Origin: Pseudomonadota bacterium
Lineage (GTDB): Bacteria; Myxococcota_A; Bradymonadia; UBA4248
Reading direction: 5' to 3'
Length of the DNA stretch: 20,158 nt
NCBI GenBank assembly: GCA_009786045.1
Contig: WQTY01000001.1
Location: forward strand, 1-20,158
Shown: positions 1 through 9,324 of the stretch, piece by piece
How the letters are laid out: each line of letters starts with the position of its first letter
Numbering within the stretch: position 1 is the first letter of the stretch
Translations under genes and position numbers: made by a program
Notes under the pieces: model-generated
The model's database searches: none
Seen by the model: only the letters and a program-made list of their open reading frames with translations
Told to the model about the DNA's origin: nothing

Positions 1-63
1 ATCGGAATGTGGGAACAATTTGGCCAGTTTGCGAACCGCCCTGTTCGTATGGCAGGTTTCCCC

Positions 64-90
64 TGTAGGGGCGGCCGTCCCGGCCGCCCG
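64..90. repeat. 26-nt palindromic intergenic repeat, copy 1
   Basis: The sequence starts GTAG, then has a perfect 9-bp inverted repeat (GGGCGGCCG / CGGCCGCCC) around a 3-nt TCC loop, then G. The same 26-nt architecture recurs at 2765-2790 and 2957-2982, and in diverged form at 20120-20145. It is a dispersed hairpin-forming repeat lying outside genes. There is no T-tract after it, so it is not a typical terminator. Confidence 0.75.
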
Positions 91-98
91 CCTCTTAA

Positions 99-1856
<1,758 letters not shown>

Positions 1857-1864
1857 AGAACCCC

Positions 1865-2488
1865 ATGTGGCGTATCGTCTGTCAAGTTTGTCTGTGCCTC
1901 CTGTGTTTCGCCCTCTATTCGAGCGCGCAGGCAAACCCGCGCCAAATCTCCTCGCCCGACTTGCCCAGCGTCGTGGTCAGGTCGGATCGCGCCCCCGGCC
2001 GCCTCGTTGTGAGAACCAACTTCCGCACGCACACTGTCAGGGTCAATGCCACAGAATACACCAGGGACCTCGAAGATGTCGGCATGGTGGTGCCATCAAA
2101 CGAACTGCATGTGATTAAGGTCTCGAACGCGCAGGCCGAGCGCGAATATCGCGTTGCTGTCAATCCCGGCCAAACGCTCGTTTTGTATGTCGACCTTGGG
2201 TCGACGGTAACCTCTGTCAGGCAGGCTCAGCCTGCGGCGCCAGGGCAACCCGAAGCGCCCACAGAGGCTGCCATGGGCTTTCTGACCGTCACGACGGAGA
2301 CAGATGCCCAGGTCTATGTTGATGGAAAGCTGGTTACCGCCAAGGGACCGCTTAACAGGCACGAAGTGACGAGCGGCTCACACACCGTGCGCGTCTACTT
2401 CATCGACTCGCGGCGATTCTCGAAATCGCGGGAAGTATTCGTTGGCAGAGGCGCCACCATGAGCCTGCATTTTGGAAAGGACGATTAG
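1865..2488 (+). CDS. secreted PEGA-domain protein, function unknown
   Basis: This is a 207-residue protein with a signal peptide: a short N-terminus, a hydrophobic Cys/Leu-rich core at about residues 4-18, and a likely signal peptidase I site after SSAQA near residue 23. The cysteines do not form a good lipobox. The mature part looks like two beta-rich repeats. The second (about 138-204) is a recognisable PEGA domain, with a VYVDGK turn, GSHTVRV and a final MSLHFG strand. The first (about 45-112) is similar in outline but weaker. A Pro/Ala/Gln-rich linker (about 117-136) joins them. PEGA domains are common in exported proteins of Deltaproteobacteria and related groups, and their role is mostly structural or carbohydrate/cell-surface associated by inference. 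ATG 1865 lies 8 nt after pyrG and follows AGGAAG within the end of pyrG. The substrate or partner is unknown. Confidence 0.8.
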   Translation: MWRIVCQVCLCLLCFALYSSAQANPRQISSPDLPSVVVRSDRAPGRLVVRTNFRTHTVRVNATEYTRDLEDVGMVVPSNELHVIKVSNAQAEREYRVAVNPGQTLVLYVDLGSTVTSVRQAQPAAPGQPEAPTEAAMGFLTVTTETDAQVYVDGKLVTAKGPLNRHEVTSGSHTVRVYFIDSRRFSKSREVFVGRGATMSLHFGKDD

Positions 2489-2510
2489 CGCCTTTTATTT
2501 TTTTGTGGGG
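2488..2510. repeat. 23-nt direct repeat, copy 1
   Basis: The segment GCGCCTTTTATTTTTTTG followed by TGGGG is repeated exactly at 2691-2713. Its first base is the last base of the PEGA gene stop codon. Here the T-tract has no upstream stem, so this copy is not itself an intrinsic terminator, unlike copy 2. Confidence 0.85.
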
Positions 2511-2526
2511 GAGCTTGCTCCCCCAC
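2505..2526. repeat. perfect 10-bp inverted repeat
   Basis: GTGGGGGAGC, a TT loop, then GCTCCCCCAC form a perfect hairpin just after the T-tract of the first 23-nt repeat. On the + strand the T-run comes before the stem, and on the - strand the stem is followed by A residues, so it is not a standard terminator in either direction. Confidence 0.7.
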
Positions 2527-2660
2527 ACCCCCTGCAATGCGCAGCATTGCTTGTGGGTGAGTGGCTGCGTGCATCGTTTATGGCCACATGCCCTGCATTG
2601 CGGCAGGGGAGAGCGCACGCAGGACGCCCGCTATTGCCCGTGCGGGCAATACGCGGTGCG

Positions 2661-2707
2661 GGCGCGGCTATCTGCGTGCGCAGATACGCCGCGCCTTTTA
2701 TTTTTTT
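2661..2707 (+). terminator. intrinsic terminator downstream of pyrG/PEGA gene
   Basis: The left arm GGCGCGGCTATCTGCG (2661-2676) pairs with CGCAGATA-c-GCCGCGCC (2679-2695), giving 16 base pairs with one bulged C and a 2-nt loop. It is followed at once by TTTTATTTTTTT. This is a strong Rho-independent terminator shape on the + strand. It would end the pyrG-PEGA transcript about 200 nt past the PEGA stop codon and insulate it from the ribosomal operon. Confidence 0.75.
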
Positions 2708-2713
2708 GTGGGG
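2691..2713. repeat. 23-nt direct repeat, copy 2
   Basis: This is an exact copy of 2488-2510, offset by 203 nt. It contains the distal arm and T-tract of the terminator at 2661-2707. Confidence 0.85.
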
Positions 2714-2764
2714 CAAAGTGCATCGTCGCCAACCCAACGTCAAATATATCCAATCGTTGTGGCA

Positions 2765-2790
2765 GTAGGGGCGACCGTCCCAGTCGCCCG
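2765..2790. repeat. 26-nt palindromic intergenic repeat, copy 2
   Basis: The sequence has GTAG, then GGGCGACCG, TCC and CAGTCGCCC, then G. It has the same architecture as 65-90, with one mismatch in the 9-bp stem. Confidence 0.75.
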
Positions 2791-2822
2791 ATCGATGTGA
2801 GGATTCCCCAAAGCGGGGCGTT

Positions 2823-2847
2823 GCGGGGCCGGCGATTGAGGCCCCGC
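2823..2847. repeat. inverted repeat with 8-bp GC stem
   Basis: GCGGGGCC (2823-2830) pairs with GGCCCCGC (2840-2847) across a 9-nt loop. It is one of several hairpins in the spacer. No T-tract follows. Confidence 0.55.
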
Positions 2848-2858
2848 TCTTGGGGGTA

Positions 2859-2905
2859 GCCGCGTATTGGGCGTGCCCAATAGCGGCGCAGGGGGCGTTG
2901 CCCCC
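2859..2905. repeat. two adjacent hairpins
   Basis: The first is GCCGC-gt-ATTGGGC-GT-GCCCAAT-a-GCGGC (2859-2887). The second is GGGGGC-GTT-GCCCCC (2891-2905). They lie 3 nt apart with no open reading frame of note. Confidence 0.55.
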
Positions 2906-2956
2906 GACACCGAAAAACGCCAGGCAGGGGCAATGATTTTATGTCCGAAGGCAACT

Positions 2957-2982
2957 GTAGGGGTGACCGTTCCGGTCGCCCG
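2957..2982. repeat. 26-nt palindromic intergenic repeat, copy 3
   Basis: The sequence has GTAG, then GGGTGACCG, TTC and CGGTCGCCC, then G. The change from C to T in the left arm keeps pairing as a G-U wobble, consistent with selection for, or recent origin from, a hairpin. Confidence 0.75.
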
Positions 2983-3174
2983 TATTGAACAAAAAATGTT
3001 GCTGTCGGCAGAAAGAGATTTTCAACGCAATGTGGTTGTGGTAGGAGCGCGGATGCAACCTGGGCATGAATATTTGCAGTGCTGGGCGATGGGGCGTCTG
3101 GGTTAAAAGCGACAGAAATGCTTGTGAAGCGCGCAGGATGCGCGGGGGAAAGTGCCGTCATATCGAGGTTTTTC

Positions 3175-3202
3175 TTGACATGGCGCAGCGCATCAATATA
3201 CT
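3175..3202 (+). promoter_or_regulatory. promoter of the str/ribosomal cluster
   Basis: TTGACA (3175-3180, consensus -35) and TATACT (3197-3202, 5/6 match to the -10) are separated by 16 nt. Transcription would start near 3209, giving a leader of about 64 nt before rpsL. It is the best promoter match I noticed in the window and sits where the main promoter of this cluster is expected. Confidence 0.75.
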
Positions 3203-3272
3203 CCCCCAGTTCTATCGGGACCCTAGAATTGTTTTGGGGCAATACAGGCATGATGCAAGGAGAGGAGATACG

Positions 3273-3644
3273 ATGCCTACAATTAATCAGCTGGTAAGGA
3301 AGGGCCGTGAGCGCAGGACGTCCAAGACGGACTCGCCGGCATTGAAGGGGTGTCCGCAGCGCCGCGGCGTGTGCGTTCGTGTCAGCACGACGACGCCTAA
3401 GAAACCGAACTCGGCTTTGCGTAAAGTCGCGCGTGTTCGTTTGACGAATGGTATGGAAGTGTCGAGCTATATCCCCGGAGAGGGTCACAACCTTCAGGAG
3501 CACAGCGTCGTGCTGATTCGCGGCGGCCGTGTGAAGGACTTGCCAGGTGTTCGCTATCACATTGTTCGTGGTACGCTGGATTCGCTGGGTGTCAATGCTC
3601 GCCGTGCGGGACGTTCCAAGTATGGCGCCAAGCGCCCGAAATAA
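3273..3644 (+). CDS. rpsL: 30S ribosomal protein S12
   Basis: S12 lies at the decoding centre of the small subunit and controls accuracy of tRNA selection. The protein is 123 residues, the normal length. The family signature [13 protein letters not shown] is present with Lys43, and [14 protein letters not shown] carries Lys88 and Asp89, the residue often methylthiolated. The streptomycin-resistance positions Lys43 and Lys88 are therefore both wild type. ATG 3273 is preceded by AAGGAGAGGAG (3258-3268), a very strong ribosome binding site. It is the first gene after the promoter at 3175-3202. The frame is open upstream to 3066, but those codons do not resemble S12. Confidence 0.98.
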   Translation: MPTINQLVRKGRERRTSKTDSPALKGCPQRRGVCVRVSTTTPKKPNSALRKVARVRLTNGMEVSSYIPGEGHNLQEHSVVLIRGGRVKDLPGVRYHIVRGTLDSLGVNARRAGRSKYGAKRPK

Positions 3645-3665
3645 TTGAGAATAGGAGTTTGAGAG

Positions 3666-4145
3666 ATGCCAAGACGTCGTGAAATAGTGAAGCGTGAGAT
3701 TTTGCCGGATCCGCAGTACCATGACCGGCTCGTTGCGAAGTGCATCAACAGTTTGATGTATGATGGCAAGAAGAGCACGGCGGAGTCGATCATGTATGGC
3801 TGTCTCGACCTGATTGCAAACAGGATCAAAAATAGCGAAGACAGCAGTCTGGAAGTGTTCAAGAAGGCTGTCGATAATGCGCGCCCGACGGTTGAGGTGA
3901 AGAGCCGCCGCGTGGGTGGGTCCACGTACCAGGTGCCGGTAGAGATTCGAACGGATCGCCGTACGGCGCTGGCGTTTCGCTGGTTGATAGGCAATGCGCG
4001 CAAGCGTCCTGAGAAGTCGATGGTGGAGCGTTTTGCCGCTGAGATTCTGGATGCCTATAACAACCGCGGCAATACCATTAAGAAGAAGGAAGACACGCAC
4101 CGCATGGCTGAGGCGAACAAGGCGTTCTCGCATTATCGCTGGTAG
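3666..4145 (+). CDS. rpsG: 30S ribosomal protein S7
   Basis: S7 nucleates assembly of the 16S rRNA 3' domain and contacts tRNA at the E site. The protein is 159 residues with the family features: [16 protein letters not shown] at the N-terminus, [21 protein letters not shown] and [16 protein letters not shown], ending in FSHYRW. It follows rpsL by 21 nt with TAGGAG at 3652-3657. S7 is the translational repressor of the str operon in E. coli. No copy of that E. coli rpsL-rpsG target can be recognised in this short spacer. Confidence 0.98.
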   Translation: MPRRREIVKREILPDPQYHDRLVAKCINSLMYDGKKSTAESIMYGCLDLIANRIKNSEDSSLEVFKKAVDNARPTVEVKSRRVGGSTYQVPVEIRTDRRTALAFRWLIGNARKRPEKSMVERFAAEILDAYNNRGNTIKKKEDTHRMAEANKAFSHYRW

Positions 4146-4201
4146 CGCATTGGCTGTAGAGTTGTGTTTGGGTGTTCATGATATCGTGCACGTGTGAGAC
4201 G

Positions 4202-4267
4202 ATGAAGTTGGGTTGTGTGCGTGCGCCGATGATAGTGCAAGAGAGCTGGAAGTGGGACGAGATGTAG
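4202..4267 (+). CDS. possible 21-codon upstream ORF overlapping the fusA start
   Basis: ATG 4202 opens a short frame ([21 protein letters not shown]) that stops at TAG 4265-4267. It overlaps the fusA GTG start at 4252 by 16 nt in another frame. No good ribosome binding site precedes it, and it may be chance. If translated, it could couple ribosomes onto fusA, whose own start has only a weak binding site. Confidence 0.15.
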   Translation: MKLGCVRAPMIVQESWKWDEM

Positions 4268-6384
4268 AGTTGGGCCGTGTACGCAACATTGGTATCATGG
4301 CACATATAGATGCAGGTAAGACAACGACGTCAGAGCGTATCTTGTTTTTTACGGGCAGGACGCATCGCATCGGAGAGGTACACGATGGTGCGGCGACGAT
4401 GGACTGGATGGCTGAAGAGCAGGAGCGCGGCATTACGATAACGAGTGCAGCGACGGTATGCTACTGGGAGCACAATGGACGTCATCGCATTAACGTCATC
4501 GACACGCCGGGGCACGTCGACTTTACGATTGAAGTCGAGCGATGTCTTCGTGTGCTGGATGGTGCCGTGGCAGTGTTTTGTGCTGTGGGCGGGGTTCAGC
4601 CGCAGAGTGAAGCAGTGTGGCGGCAGGCCGACAGATACCACGTGCCGAGAGTGGCGTTTATCAATAAAATGGATCGCGTGGGAGCGGATTTTGAATCGGT
4701 GCTGTCACAGATGGAATCGCGCCTTTCGGCGAATCCGGCAGCCGTTCAGTTTCCCATCGGTTCGGAGGACAAGTTTCGCGGATTCGTTGATCTGATCGAG
4801 AACCGTGCACTATTTTTTAATGCCGAGACGCTTGACACAGAGGCCGGGGAGATCCCTGCTGAGGTGGCGGCCGAGGCTGCGCATTACCGCGAGGTTCTGA
4901 TCGAGAAGGCGGCGGATTTTGATGAGTCGCTGATGGAGACGTTCCTTGAGGGAGGGGAAGTGAGCCCGGCGTTGCTTCGTGAAGCGATTCGCAAGGGTTG
5001 CTGTGCGTTGGGGCTGGTGCCGGTGTTCTGTGGATCGGCCTTCAAAAACAAAGGCATCCAGCGTCTTCTGGATGGTGTCATCGATTTTCTGCCCAGTCCT
5101 TTAGACGTGACGGGACCGCTGGTTGCGCCTTCTGAGGCTTTTGATCGCCAGGAACAGGGTCGCGGCGAGGTGACGGAAGCGGAGAAGTATGAACTCAAGG
5201 TTGGCGACGATCAGCCGTTTTCGGGTCTGGTCTTTAAGCTCATGTCGGATCCGTATGTTGGTCAGCTGAATTTTGTCCGCATATATTCGGGGAAGCTGAG
5301 TTCCGGCCAGACTGTGTACAATACGAACAAGCACCGCAAGGAGCGCGTGGGACGTTTGCTGCGCATGCATGCGAACAAGCGTGAGGATATCACGGAAGCC
5401 TTTACGGGTGAGATTATTGCGGTTCTGGGTTTAAAGAACGTGGTGACGGGCGATACGATTTGCGATGAGGGGTTAAATATTGTCCTGGAATCGATGGCAT
5501 TCCCGGAGCCTGTCATCAACATGTCGATCGAGCCTGAGACGCAGGATGATGTGAATCGCCTGGGGATGGCGCTGCAGAAGCTTTCGGCGGAGGATCCCTC
5601 ATTTAAGGTGCACACGGACAAGGAGACGGGGCAGTCGGTGATTGGCGGCATGGGTGAGCTTCACCTGGACATCATTGCATCGCGTCTGAAGCGCGAGTTT
5701 AATGTCAATGCCAAGATTGGGCGTCCGCAGGTTGCCTTCCGTGAGACGATTACGCAGAGCGGAGAAAATGATTGTCGGTTTGCACGGCAGAGCGGCGGGC
5801 GTGGGCAGTATGGCCATGTCAAGATTACGTTGTCGCCGGGTGAGCCGGGGTCGGGGATTACGTTCGAGTCGAAGATCGTGGGCGGTGTTGTGCCGCGCGA
5901 GTATTGGGCGGCAGTTGAGAAGGGCATTCGAAGTGCTGCCGAGACGGGCGTGCTGGCGGGTTATCCGGCGGTGGATATCCATGTGGATTTGATCGATGGA
6001 TCGTACCACGAGGTTGACTCAAGCGAGATGGCGTTTCAGATCGCAGGTTCGATGGCATTTAAGGCCGGATGCAAGAAATGTTCGCCACAGTTGCTGGAAC
6101 CTGTTTTTGATGTTGAGGTTGTGACGCCTGAGGTGTATATAGGCGACGTGATCGGCGATTTGAATAGCCGCCGAGGTCGCATCCAGGAGTTGGAGCCCCG
6201 CAAGGGCGTGCAAGCGATCCGAGCCGTGGTGCCTTTGTCAGAGATGTTTGGCTATGCGACGCAGTTGCGATCGATGACACAGGGTCGTGCAAGCTATTCG
6301 ATGCAGTTTAAGTGTTACGAGCCTTTGCCGGCAGCTTTGTCGGAGGGGTTAATTGAGCGATACGGTGCCAAAGCAAGTTCGTAA
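4252..6384 (+). CDS. fusA: translation elongation factor G
   Basis: EF-G is the GTPase that drives translocation of mRNA and tRNA after peptide bond formation, and helps recycle ribosomes. The protein is about 710 residues. The G motifs are G1 AHIDAGKT at 17-24, switch I with [11 protein letters not shown]3 DTPGH at 84-88, G4 NKMD at 138-141 and G5 GSAFKNKG. Domains II-V follow, including [10 protein letters not shown] and [13 protein letters not shown] chose GTG 4252 because [14 protein letters not shown] aligns without gaps to the N-terminus of known EF-G. A TTG at 4213 would add 13 unrelated residues and a TTG at 4270 would cut into the family N-terminus. The ribosome binding site is weak (GAGAG at 4241-4245). 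A tuf gene, which often follows fusA, is missing here: rpsJ comes 38 nt later. Confidence 0.96.
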   Translation: MGRDVELGRVRNIGIMAHIDAGKTTTSERILFFTGRTHRIGEVHDGAATMDWMAEEQERGITITSAATVCYWEHNGRHRINVIDTPGHVDFTIEVERCLRVLDGAVAVFCAVGGVQPQSEAVWRQADRYHVPRVAFINKMDRVGADFESVLSQMESRLSANPAAVQFPIGSEDKFRGFVDLIENRALFFNAETLDTEAGEIPAEVAAEAAHYREVLIEKAADFDESLMETFLEGGEVSPALLREAIRKGCCALGLVPVFCGSAFKNKGIQRLLDGVIDFLPSPLDVTGPLVAPSEAFDRQEQGRGEVTEAEKYELKVGDDQPFSGLVFKLMSDPYVGQLNFVRIYSGKLSSGQTVYNTNKHRKERVGRLLRMHANKREDITEAFTGEIIAVLGLKNVVTGDTICDEGLNIVLESMAFPEPVINMSIEPETQDDVNRLGMALQKLSAEDPSFKVHTDKETGQSVIGGMGELHLDIIASRLKREFNVNAKIGRPQVAFRETITQSGENDCRFARQSGGRGQYGHVKITLSPGEPGSGITFESKIVGGVVPREYWAAVEKGIRSAAETGVLAGYPAVDIHVDLIDGSYHEVDSSEMAFQIAGSMAFKAGCKKCSPQLLEPVFDVEVVTPEVYIGDVIGDLNSRRGRIQELEPRKGVQAIRAVVPLSEMFGYATQLRSMTQGRASYSMQFKCYEPLPAALSEGLIERYGAKASS

Positions 6385-6422
6385 GGGTGCGTTTGGTTTT
6401 TTGAGAAGAGGAGAGCCTAACA

Positions 6423-6731
6423 ATGGGCGATAGGATTCGTATCAAGTTGAAAGCCTATGATCACAGGCTATTGGATGCTTCGGTTCAGGAAATAATCACG
6501 GCGGCCCAACGCACGGGTGCAAAGATTGCGGGTCCTATTCCTCTGCCGACATCGGTGAGCCGATTTACGGTTTTGCGCAGTCCCCATGTGAATAAGAAGA
6601 GTCGTGAGCAATTTGAGATTCGCACGCATAAGCGGCTGATCGATATTGAAACGAACGAGCAAACGGTGGATGCATTGATGAAGTTGGATTTGTCTGCGGG
6701 CGTGGATATCAAGATTCGCCTTCGCGACTAG
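6423..6731 (+). CDS. rpsJ: 30S ribosomal protein S10
   Basis: S10 is a head protein of the small subunit and also the NusE partner in antitermination complexes. The protein is 102 residues, the usual length. It has [14 protein letters not shown] at the start, [13 protein letters not shown], and the S10 signature with [21 protein letters not shown]. It lies 38 nt after fusA with AGAGGAGAG upstream. The next gene is rplD, not rplC as in most bacteria. Confidence 0.98.
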   Translation: MGDRIRIKLKAYDHRLLDASVQEIITAAQRTGAKIAGPIPLPTSVSRFTVLRSPHVNKKSREQFEIRTHKRLIDIETNEQTVDALMKLDLSAGVDIKIRLRD

Positions 6732-6751
6732 AGTTTGGTGCAGGTTTTTCG

Positions 6752-6763
6752 AGCGCATGCGCT
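6752..6763. repeat. 12-nt perfect palindrome in the rpsJ-rplD spacer
   Basis: AGCGCATGCGCT reads the same on both strands. It sits in the 55-nt spacer where rplC is normally found. It may be chance, a protein binding site or a scar of rearrangement. Confidence 0.5.
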
Positions 6764-6786
6764 GGGGATAGGAACGGAGAATCGAG

Positions 6787-7434
6787 ATGAAATTGGACTT
6801 GTACAATCTTACCAACGAGAAGGTTGGTGAGGTCGAGGTATCGGATGAAGTGTTTGCCGCTGAGGTTCGGCCGTATCTTTTCCACGAAGTGGTCAAGATG
6901 CAGCTTGCGAACCGTCGTCGTGGCACCCATAAGGGGAAAACGCGGGCAGAGGTCAGAGGTGGCGGCAAGAAACCCTTCAAGCAGAAGGGGACGGGCCGGG
7001 CGCGTCAGGGAACGTCGCGTGCGCCTCACATGGTGGGTGGCGGCCGGGCGTTTGCGCGCCGCAATCGCGATTACAGCTATTCGGTGAATAAGAAGAAGTG
7101 TCGTGCCGCGCTTTGCAGTGCTTTGAGCATGGTGGTGGAGGCAGGCAAGATCAAGGTCGTTGAGAACTTCGAGCTTGCTGAGACAAAGACGAAGGCGGTG
7201 GTGACGACGCTGAATGTCTTGAGTGTGGATCGAGCGCTTGTGGTGGATTGTTGCGAAGGTGAGCGTGAGTATACGACGTTGAACAATGAAAATCTCCGTC
7301 TGAGTGTTCGCAATCTTCAGAACTTCAAGTATCTGCGTCCAGAGGGCGTGAATGTCTATGACGTATTGCATTACGGCGGTGTTGTCGTGACGCGAGCGGG
7401 TTTGGAGCGATTAGAAGCGAGGTTGAAGGGATGA
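6787..7434 (+). CDS. rplD: 50S ribosomal protein L4
   Basis: L4 binds 23S rRNA near the peptide exit tunnel and in E. coli also represses the S10 operon. The protein is 215 residues. The extended loop that reaches the tunnel is obvious: GTHKGKTRAEVRGGGKKPFKQKGTGRARQGTSRAPHMVGGG, starting near residue 46, given here as a region and not a unique motif. C-terminal DVLHYGGVVVTRAGLERLEARL is typical. ATG 6787 has GGAACGGAG upstream. It overlaps rplW by the 4 nt ATGA, which suggests translational coupling. The gene normally between rpsJ and rplD, rplC, is absent. Confidence 0.97.
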   Translation: MKLDLYNLTNEKVGEVEVSDEVFAAEVRPYLFHEVVKMQLANRRRGTHKGKTRAEVRGGGKKPFKQKGTGRARQGTSRAPHMVGGGRAFARRNRDYSYSVNKKKCRAALCSALSMVVEAGKIKVVENFELAETKTKAVVTTLNVLSVDRALVVDCCEGEREYTTLNNENLRLSVRNLQNFKYLRPEGVNVYDVLHYGGVVVTRAGLERLEARLKG

Positions 7435-7739
7435 AGCGGTTAGAAGATGTCATTCGTCGTCCGATCATCAATGAGAAGTCGACGCTGCTCCGCGGTGCGG
7501 GCAATCAGTATGTGTTCGAAGTGGATTTGCGATCCAACAAGCAGGAAATCACCGAAGCAATTTCGACACTTTTTGGTGTGGGTGTTCTGAGTGTGAACAC
7601 GTCCATTGTGCCGGGCAAGTCACGGCGTTTTGGCCGTTACACGGGGCGCCGCAATAAGTGGAAGAAGGCGGTGGTAACGCTGGCGCAGGGCCATGTGATC
7701 GATTTCTTTGACAAGCCCGAAGAGACGGTTGAGGCGTAG
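7431..7739 (+). CDS. rplW: 50S ribosomal protein L23
   Basis: L23 sits at the tunnel exit and is the docking point for trigger factor and SRP. The protein is 102 residues. It has the conserved RRPIINEKST near the N-terminus, the FEVDLRSNKQEITEAI helix, a basic loop (SRRFGRYTGRRNKWKKA) and a final strand GHVIDFF. The start overlaps the end of rplD by 4 nt, and the binding site lies inside rplD (GAGGTTGAAGGG). Confidence 0.96.
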   Translation: MKRLEDVIRRPIINEKSTLLRGAGNQYVFEVDLRSNKQEITEAISTLFGVGVLSVNTSIVPGKSRRFGRYTGRRNKWKKAVVTLAQGHVIDFFDKPEETVEA

Positions 7740-7771
7740 TTCGGCATTAAAGCTATGTAGGAAGGTGAGAT

Positions 7772-8593
7772 ATGTCGCTGAAAAGTTTTAAACCGACATC
7801 GGCGGGCCGTCGTTTTATGACGGTTTTGAGCAGTGAGGATGTGACCAAGGCCACACCGGAGAAGCAGCTTCTTGTGAAGCTTACGAAGAAGGGTGGTCGT
7901 AACAATCATGGTCGCATTACTTGCCGTCATCGTGGTGGTGGTCATAAGCAGCGTTATCGTTTGATCGATTTTCGCCGTGACAAGGTGGGCGTACCTGGGC
8001 GTGTTGTCGCGATTGAGTACGATCCCAATCGTACGTGCCGCATTGCGCTTGTGTGTTATGCAGACGGGGAAAAGCGTTATATTCTTTGTCCGGATGGTCT
8101 TGAGATAGGCGCACAGGTGCTGTCGAGTGCCCATGCAGACATCAAGACGGGCAATTGTCTCAAGCTGAAGTATATCCCGTTGGGAACGGAGATTCATAAC
8201 ATTGAGCTTCGACCTGGCAAGGGCGGGCAGTTGGTGCGCAGTGCAGGTGTGAGTGCGCAGCTGATGGCGCGCGAGGCTTCGTATGCGTTGCTGCGTTTGC
8301 CTTCTGGTGAGCTTCGAAAGATTCATATTGAGTGTCGGGCGACGGTTGGCAAAGTTGGGTTGAGTGATCATTCCAACGTGTCGATAGGCAAGGCAGGACG
8401 GAAGCGCTGGCTGGGCGTTCGTCCGACGGTTCGTGGTGTTGTGATGAATCCTGTGGATCATCCGCATGGTGGTGGTGAGGGACGAACGAGTGGTGGCCGT
8501 CATCCGGTCACGCCCTGGGGTATTCCGACGAAGGGCAAGAAGACACGTCGCAACAAGGTCAGCAGTAAATTTATCGTCAAACGACGTACGTAA
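7772..8593 (+). CDS. rplB: 50S ribosomal protein L2
   Basis: L2 is a primary 23S rRNA binder needed for subunit association and peptidyl transferase activity. The protein is 273 residues, the expected length. It has [19 protein letters not shown] near residues 37-55 and [16 protein letters not shown]. The functional segment [19 protein letters not shown] holds His230 and His232, one of which matches the histidine implicated in catalysis in E. coli L2. The ribosome binding site is AGGAAGGTGAG just upstream. Confidence 0.98.
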   Translation: MSLKSFKPTSAGRRFMTVLSSEDVTKATPEKQLLVKLTKKGGRNNHGRITCRHRGGGHKQRYRLIDFRRDKVGVPGRVVAIEYDPNRTCRIALVCYADGEKRYILCPDGLEIGAQVLSSAHADIKTGNCLKLKYIPLGTEIHNIELRPGKGGQLVRSAGVSAQLMAREASYALLRLPSGELRKIHIECRATVGKVGLSDHSNVSIGKAGRKRWLGVRPTVRGVVMNPVDHPHGGGEGRTSGGRHPVTPWGIPTKGKKTRRNKVSSKFIVKRRT

Positions 8594-8612
8594 TACTTGA
8601 GGAGAGTACTCA

Positions 8613-8891
8613 ATGCCACGTTCGATTAAGAAAGGTCCTTTCATCGACGATCACCTCATCAAGAAGGTTGAGGCGAACGGAGGGACATCGAAGAAAGTCA
8701 TTAAGACATGGTCGCGCCGCAGCACGATTCTGCCCGAGATGGTTGGGATGACGTTTGCGGTACATAATGGTAAGAGCTTTATCACTGTGTTTGTCACGGA
8801 GAACATGGTTGGGCACAAGCTTGGTGAATTTTCATTGACCCGCACTTTCCGTGGACATGCGGCGGATAGAAAAGTTGCCAAGAAGCGCTAG
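8613..8891 (+). CDS. rpsS: 30S ribosomal protein S19
   Basis: S19 is in the head of the small subunit beside S13 and contacts A-site tRNA. The protein is 92 residues. It begins [15 protein letters not shown] and carries the signature [19 protein letters not shown] 8613 is preceded by TTGAGGAGAG, 19 nt after rplB ends. Confidence 0.97.
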   Translation: MPRSIKKGPFIDDHLIKKVEANGGTSKKVIKTWSRRSTILPEMVGMTFAVHNGKSFITVFVTENMVGHKLGEFSLTRTFRGHAADRKVAKKR

Positions 8892-8911
8892 AACGCAAAT
8901 GGAGAAGCAAG

Positions 8912-9310
8912 ATGGGTAAGCCTTCGAAGAAGAATGAGCATCACAGCGTCAATCGCGTCAGTGCGATGACGGTGCGTTTGGCGCCTCGCAAAGCGCGGGT
9001 CGTGGTCGACATGGTTCGTGGTATGAACGTATTGGATGCGCTGAGCACGCTGCGGTTTACACAAAAGCGCGGGGCGCAGGTGATAGAGAAGTTGATCGAG
9101 TCGGCGTTGAGCAATATGGAACACGCCGGCAGCTGGGATGTTGACTCACTTAAAGTGAGCCGCGCATGGGTCAATGAGGGGCCGACGTTGCGTCGTTTTA
9201 TGCCACGTGCCCAGGGTCGGGCGACCCGTATTCGCAAGCGTACATGTCATATTCATTTGGAGCTTAACAATGCGCGCGGTTCTGCTCAGAAAACCGCAGC
9301 TCAAGATTAG
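8912..9310 (+). CDS. rplV: 50S ribosomal protein L22
   Basis: L22 lines the exit tunnel with its long beta hairpin. The protein is 132 residues, a little longer than the E. coli protein because of a polar N-terminal tail ([15 protein letters not shown]) and a C-terminal tail. The core is clear: [16 protein letters not shown], then [20 protein letters not shown] for the hairpin, and ending in HIHLEL. GGAG at 8901-8904 precedes ATG 8912. Confidence 0.96.
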   Translation: MGKPSKKNEHHSVNRVSAMTVRLAPRKARVVVDMVRGMNVLDALSTLRFTQKRGAQVIEKLIESALSNMEHAGSWDVDSLKVSRAWVNEGPTLRRFMPRAQGRATRIRKRTCHIHLELNNARGSAQKTAAQD

Positions 9311-9324
9311 TTTGGAGGTTTTCC

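Larger units (their letters stand above)
2489..3272. other. 784-nt non-coding, hairpin-rich spacer
   Basis: No convincing gene is present. Open frames here are low-complexity or run antisense into rpsL/rpsG. The stretch is a mosaic of inverted repeats: 2505-2526 (10-bp stem, TT loop), 2591-2608, 2633-2650 (8-bp stem, TG loop), 2661-2695 (16-bp stem with one bulge), 2823-2847 (8-bp stem), 2859-2887 (5+7 bp stem) and 2891-2905 (6-bp stem, GTT loop). It also holds two 26-nt palindromic repeats and a 23-nt direct repeat. It ends with the promoter of the ribosomal cluster. Confidence 0.75.

Noticed and set aside
2505..2526. Bidirectional terminator
   Set aside because: The T-tract lies before the stem on the + strand, and the - strand copy would be followed by A residues. 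Only the stem at 2661-2695 has a T-tract on the correct side.
2488..2982. CRISPR array
   Set aside because: Repeats are palindromic, few, and irregularly spaced with no equal-length spacers, and there are no cas genes nearby.
3066..3272. N-terminal extension of rpsL
   Set aside because: It would include the promoter and the leader. The ATG at 3273 has a very strong binding site and gives the exact S12 N-terminus.
2631..4133. 500-codon open frame on the - strand
   Set aside because: It runs antisense through rpsL and rpsG and into the hairpin-rich spacer. The peptide has arginine/histidine-rich noise and no domain. Both sense genes are unambiguous.
6732..6786. Truncated rplC remnant
   Set aside because: The 55 nt do not translate to any recognisable L3 segment in any frame, so there is no evidence of a pseudogene.
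7637..8644. 335-codon open frame on the - strand
   Set aside because: It is antisense to rplB and parts of rplW and rpsS, with a low-complexity Thr/Arg-rich translation caused by CGT/GGT codons on the other strand.
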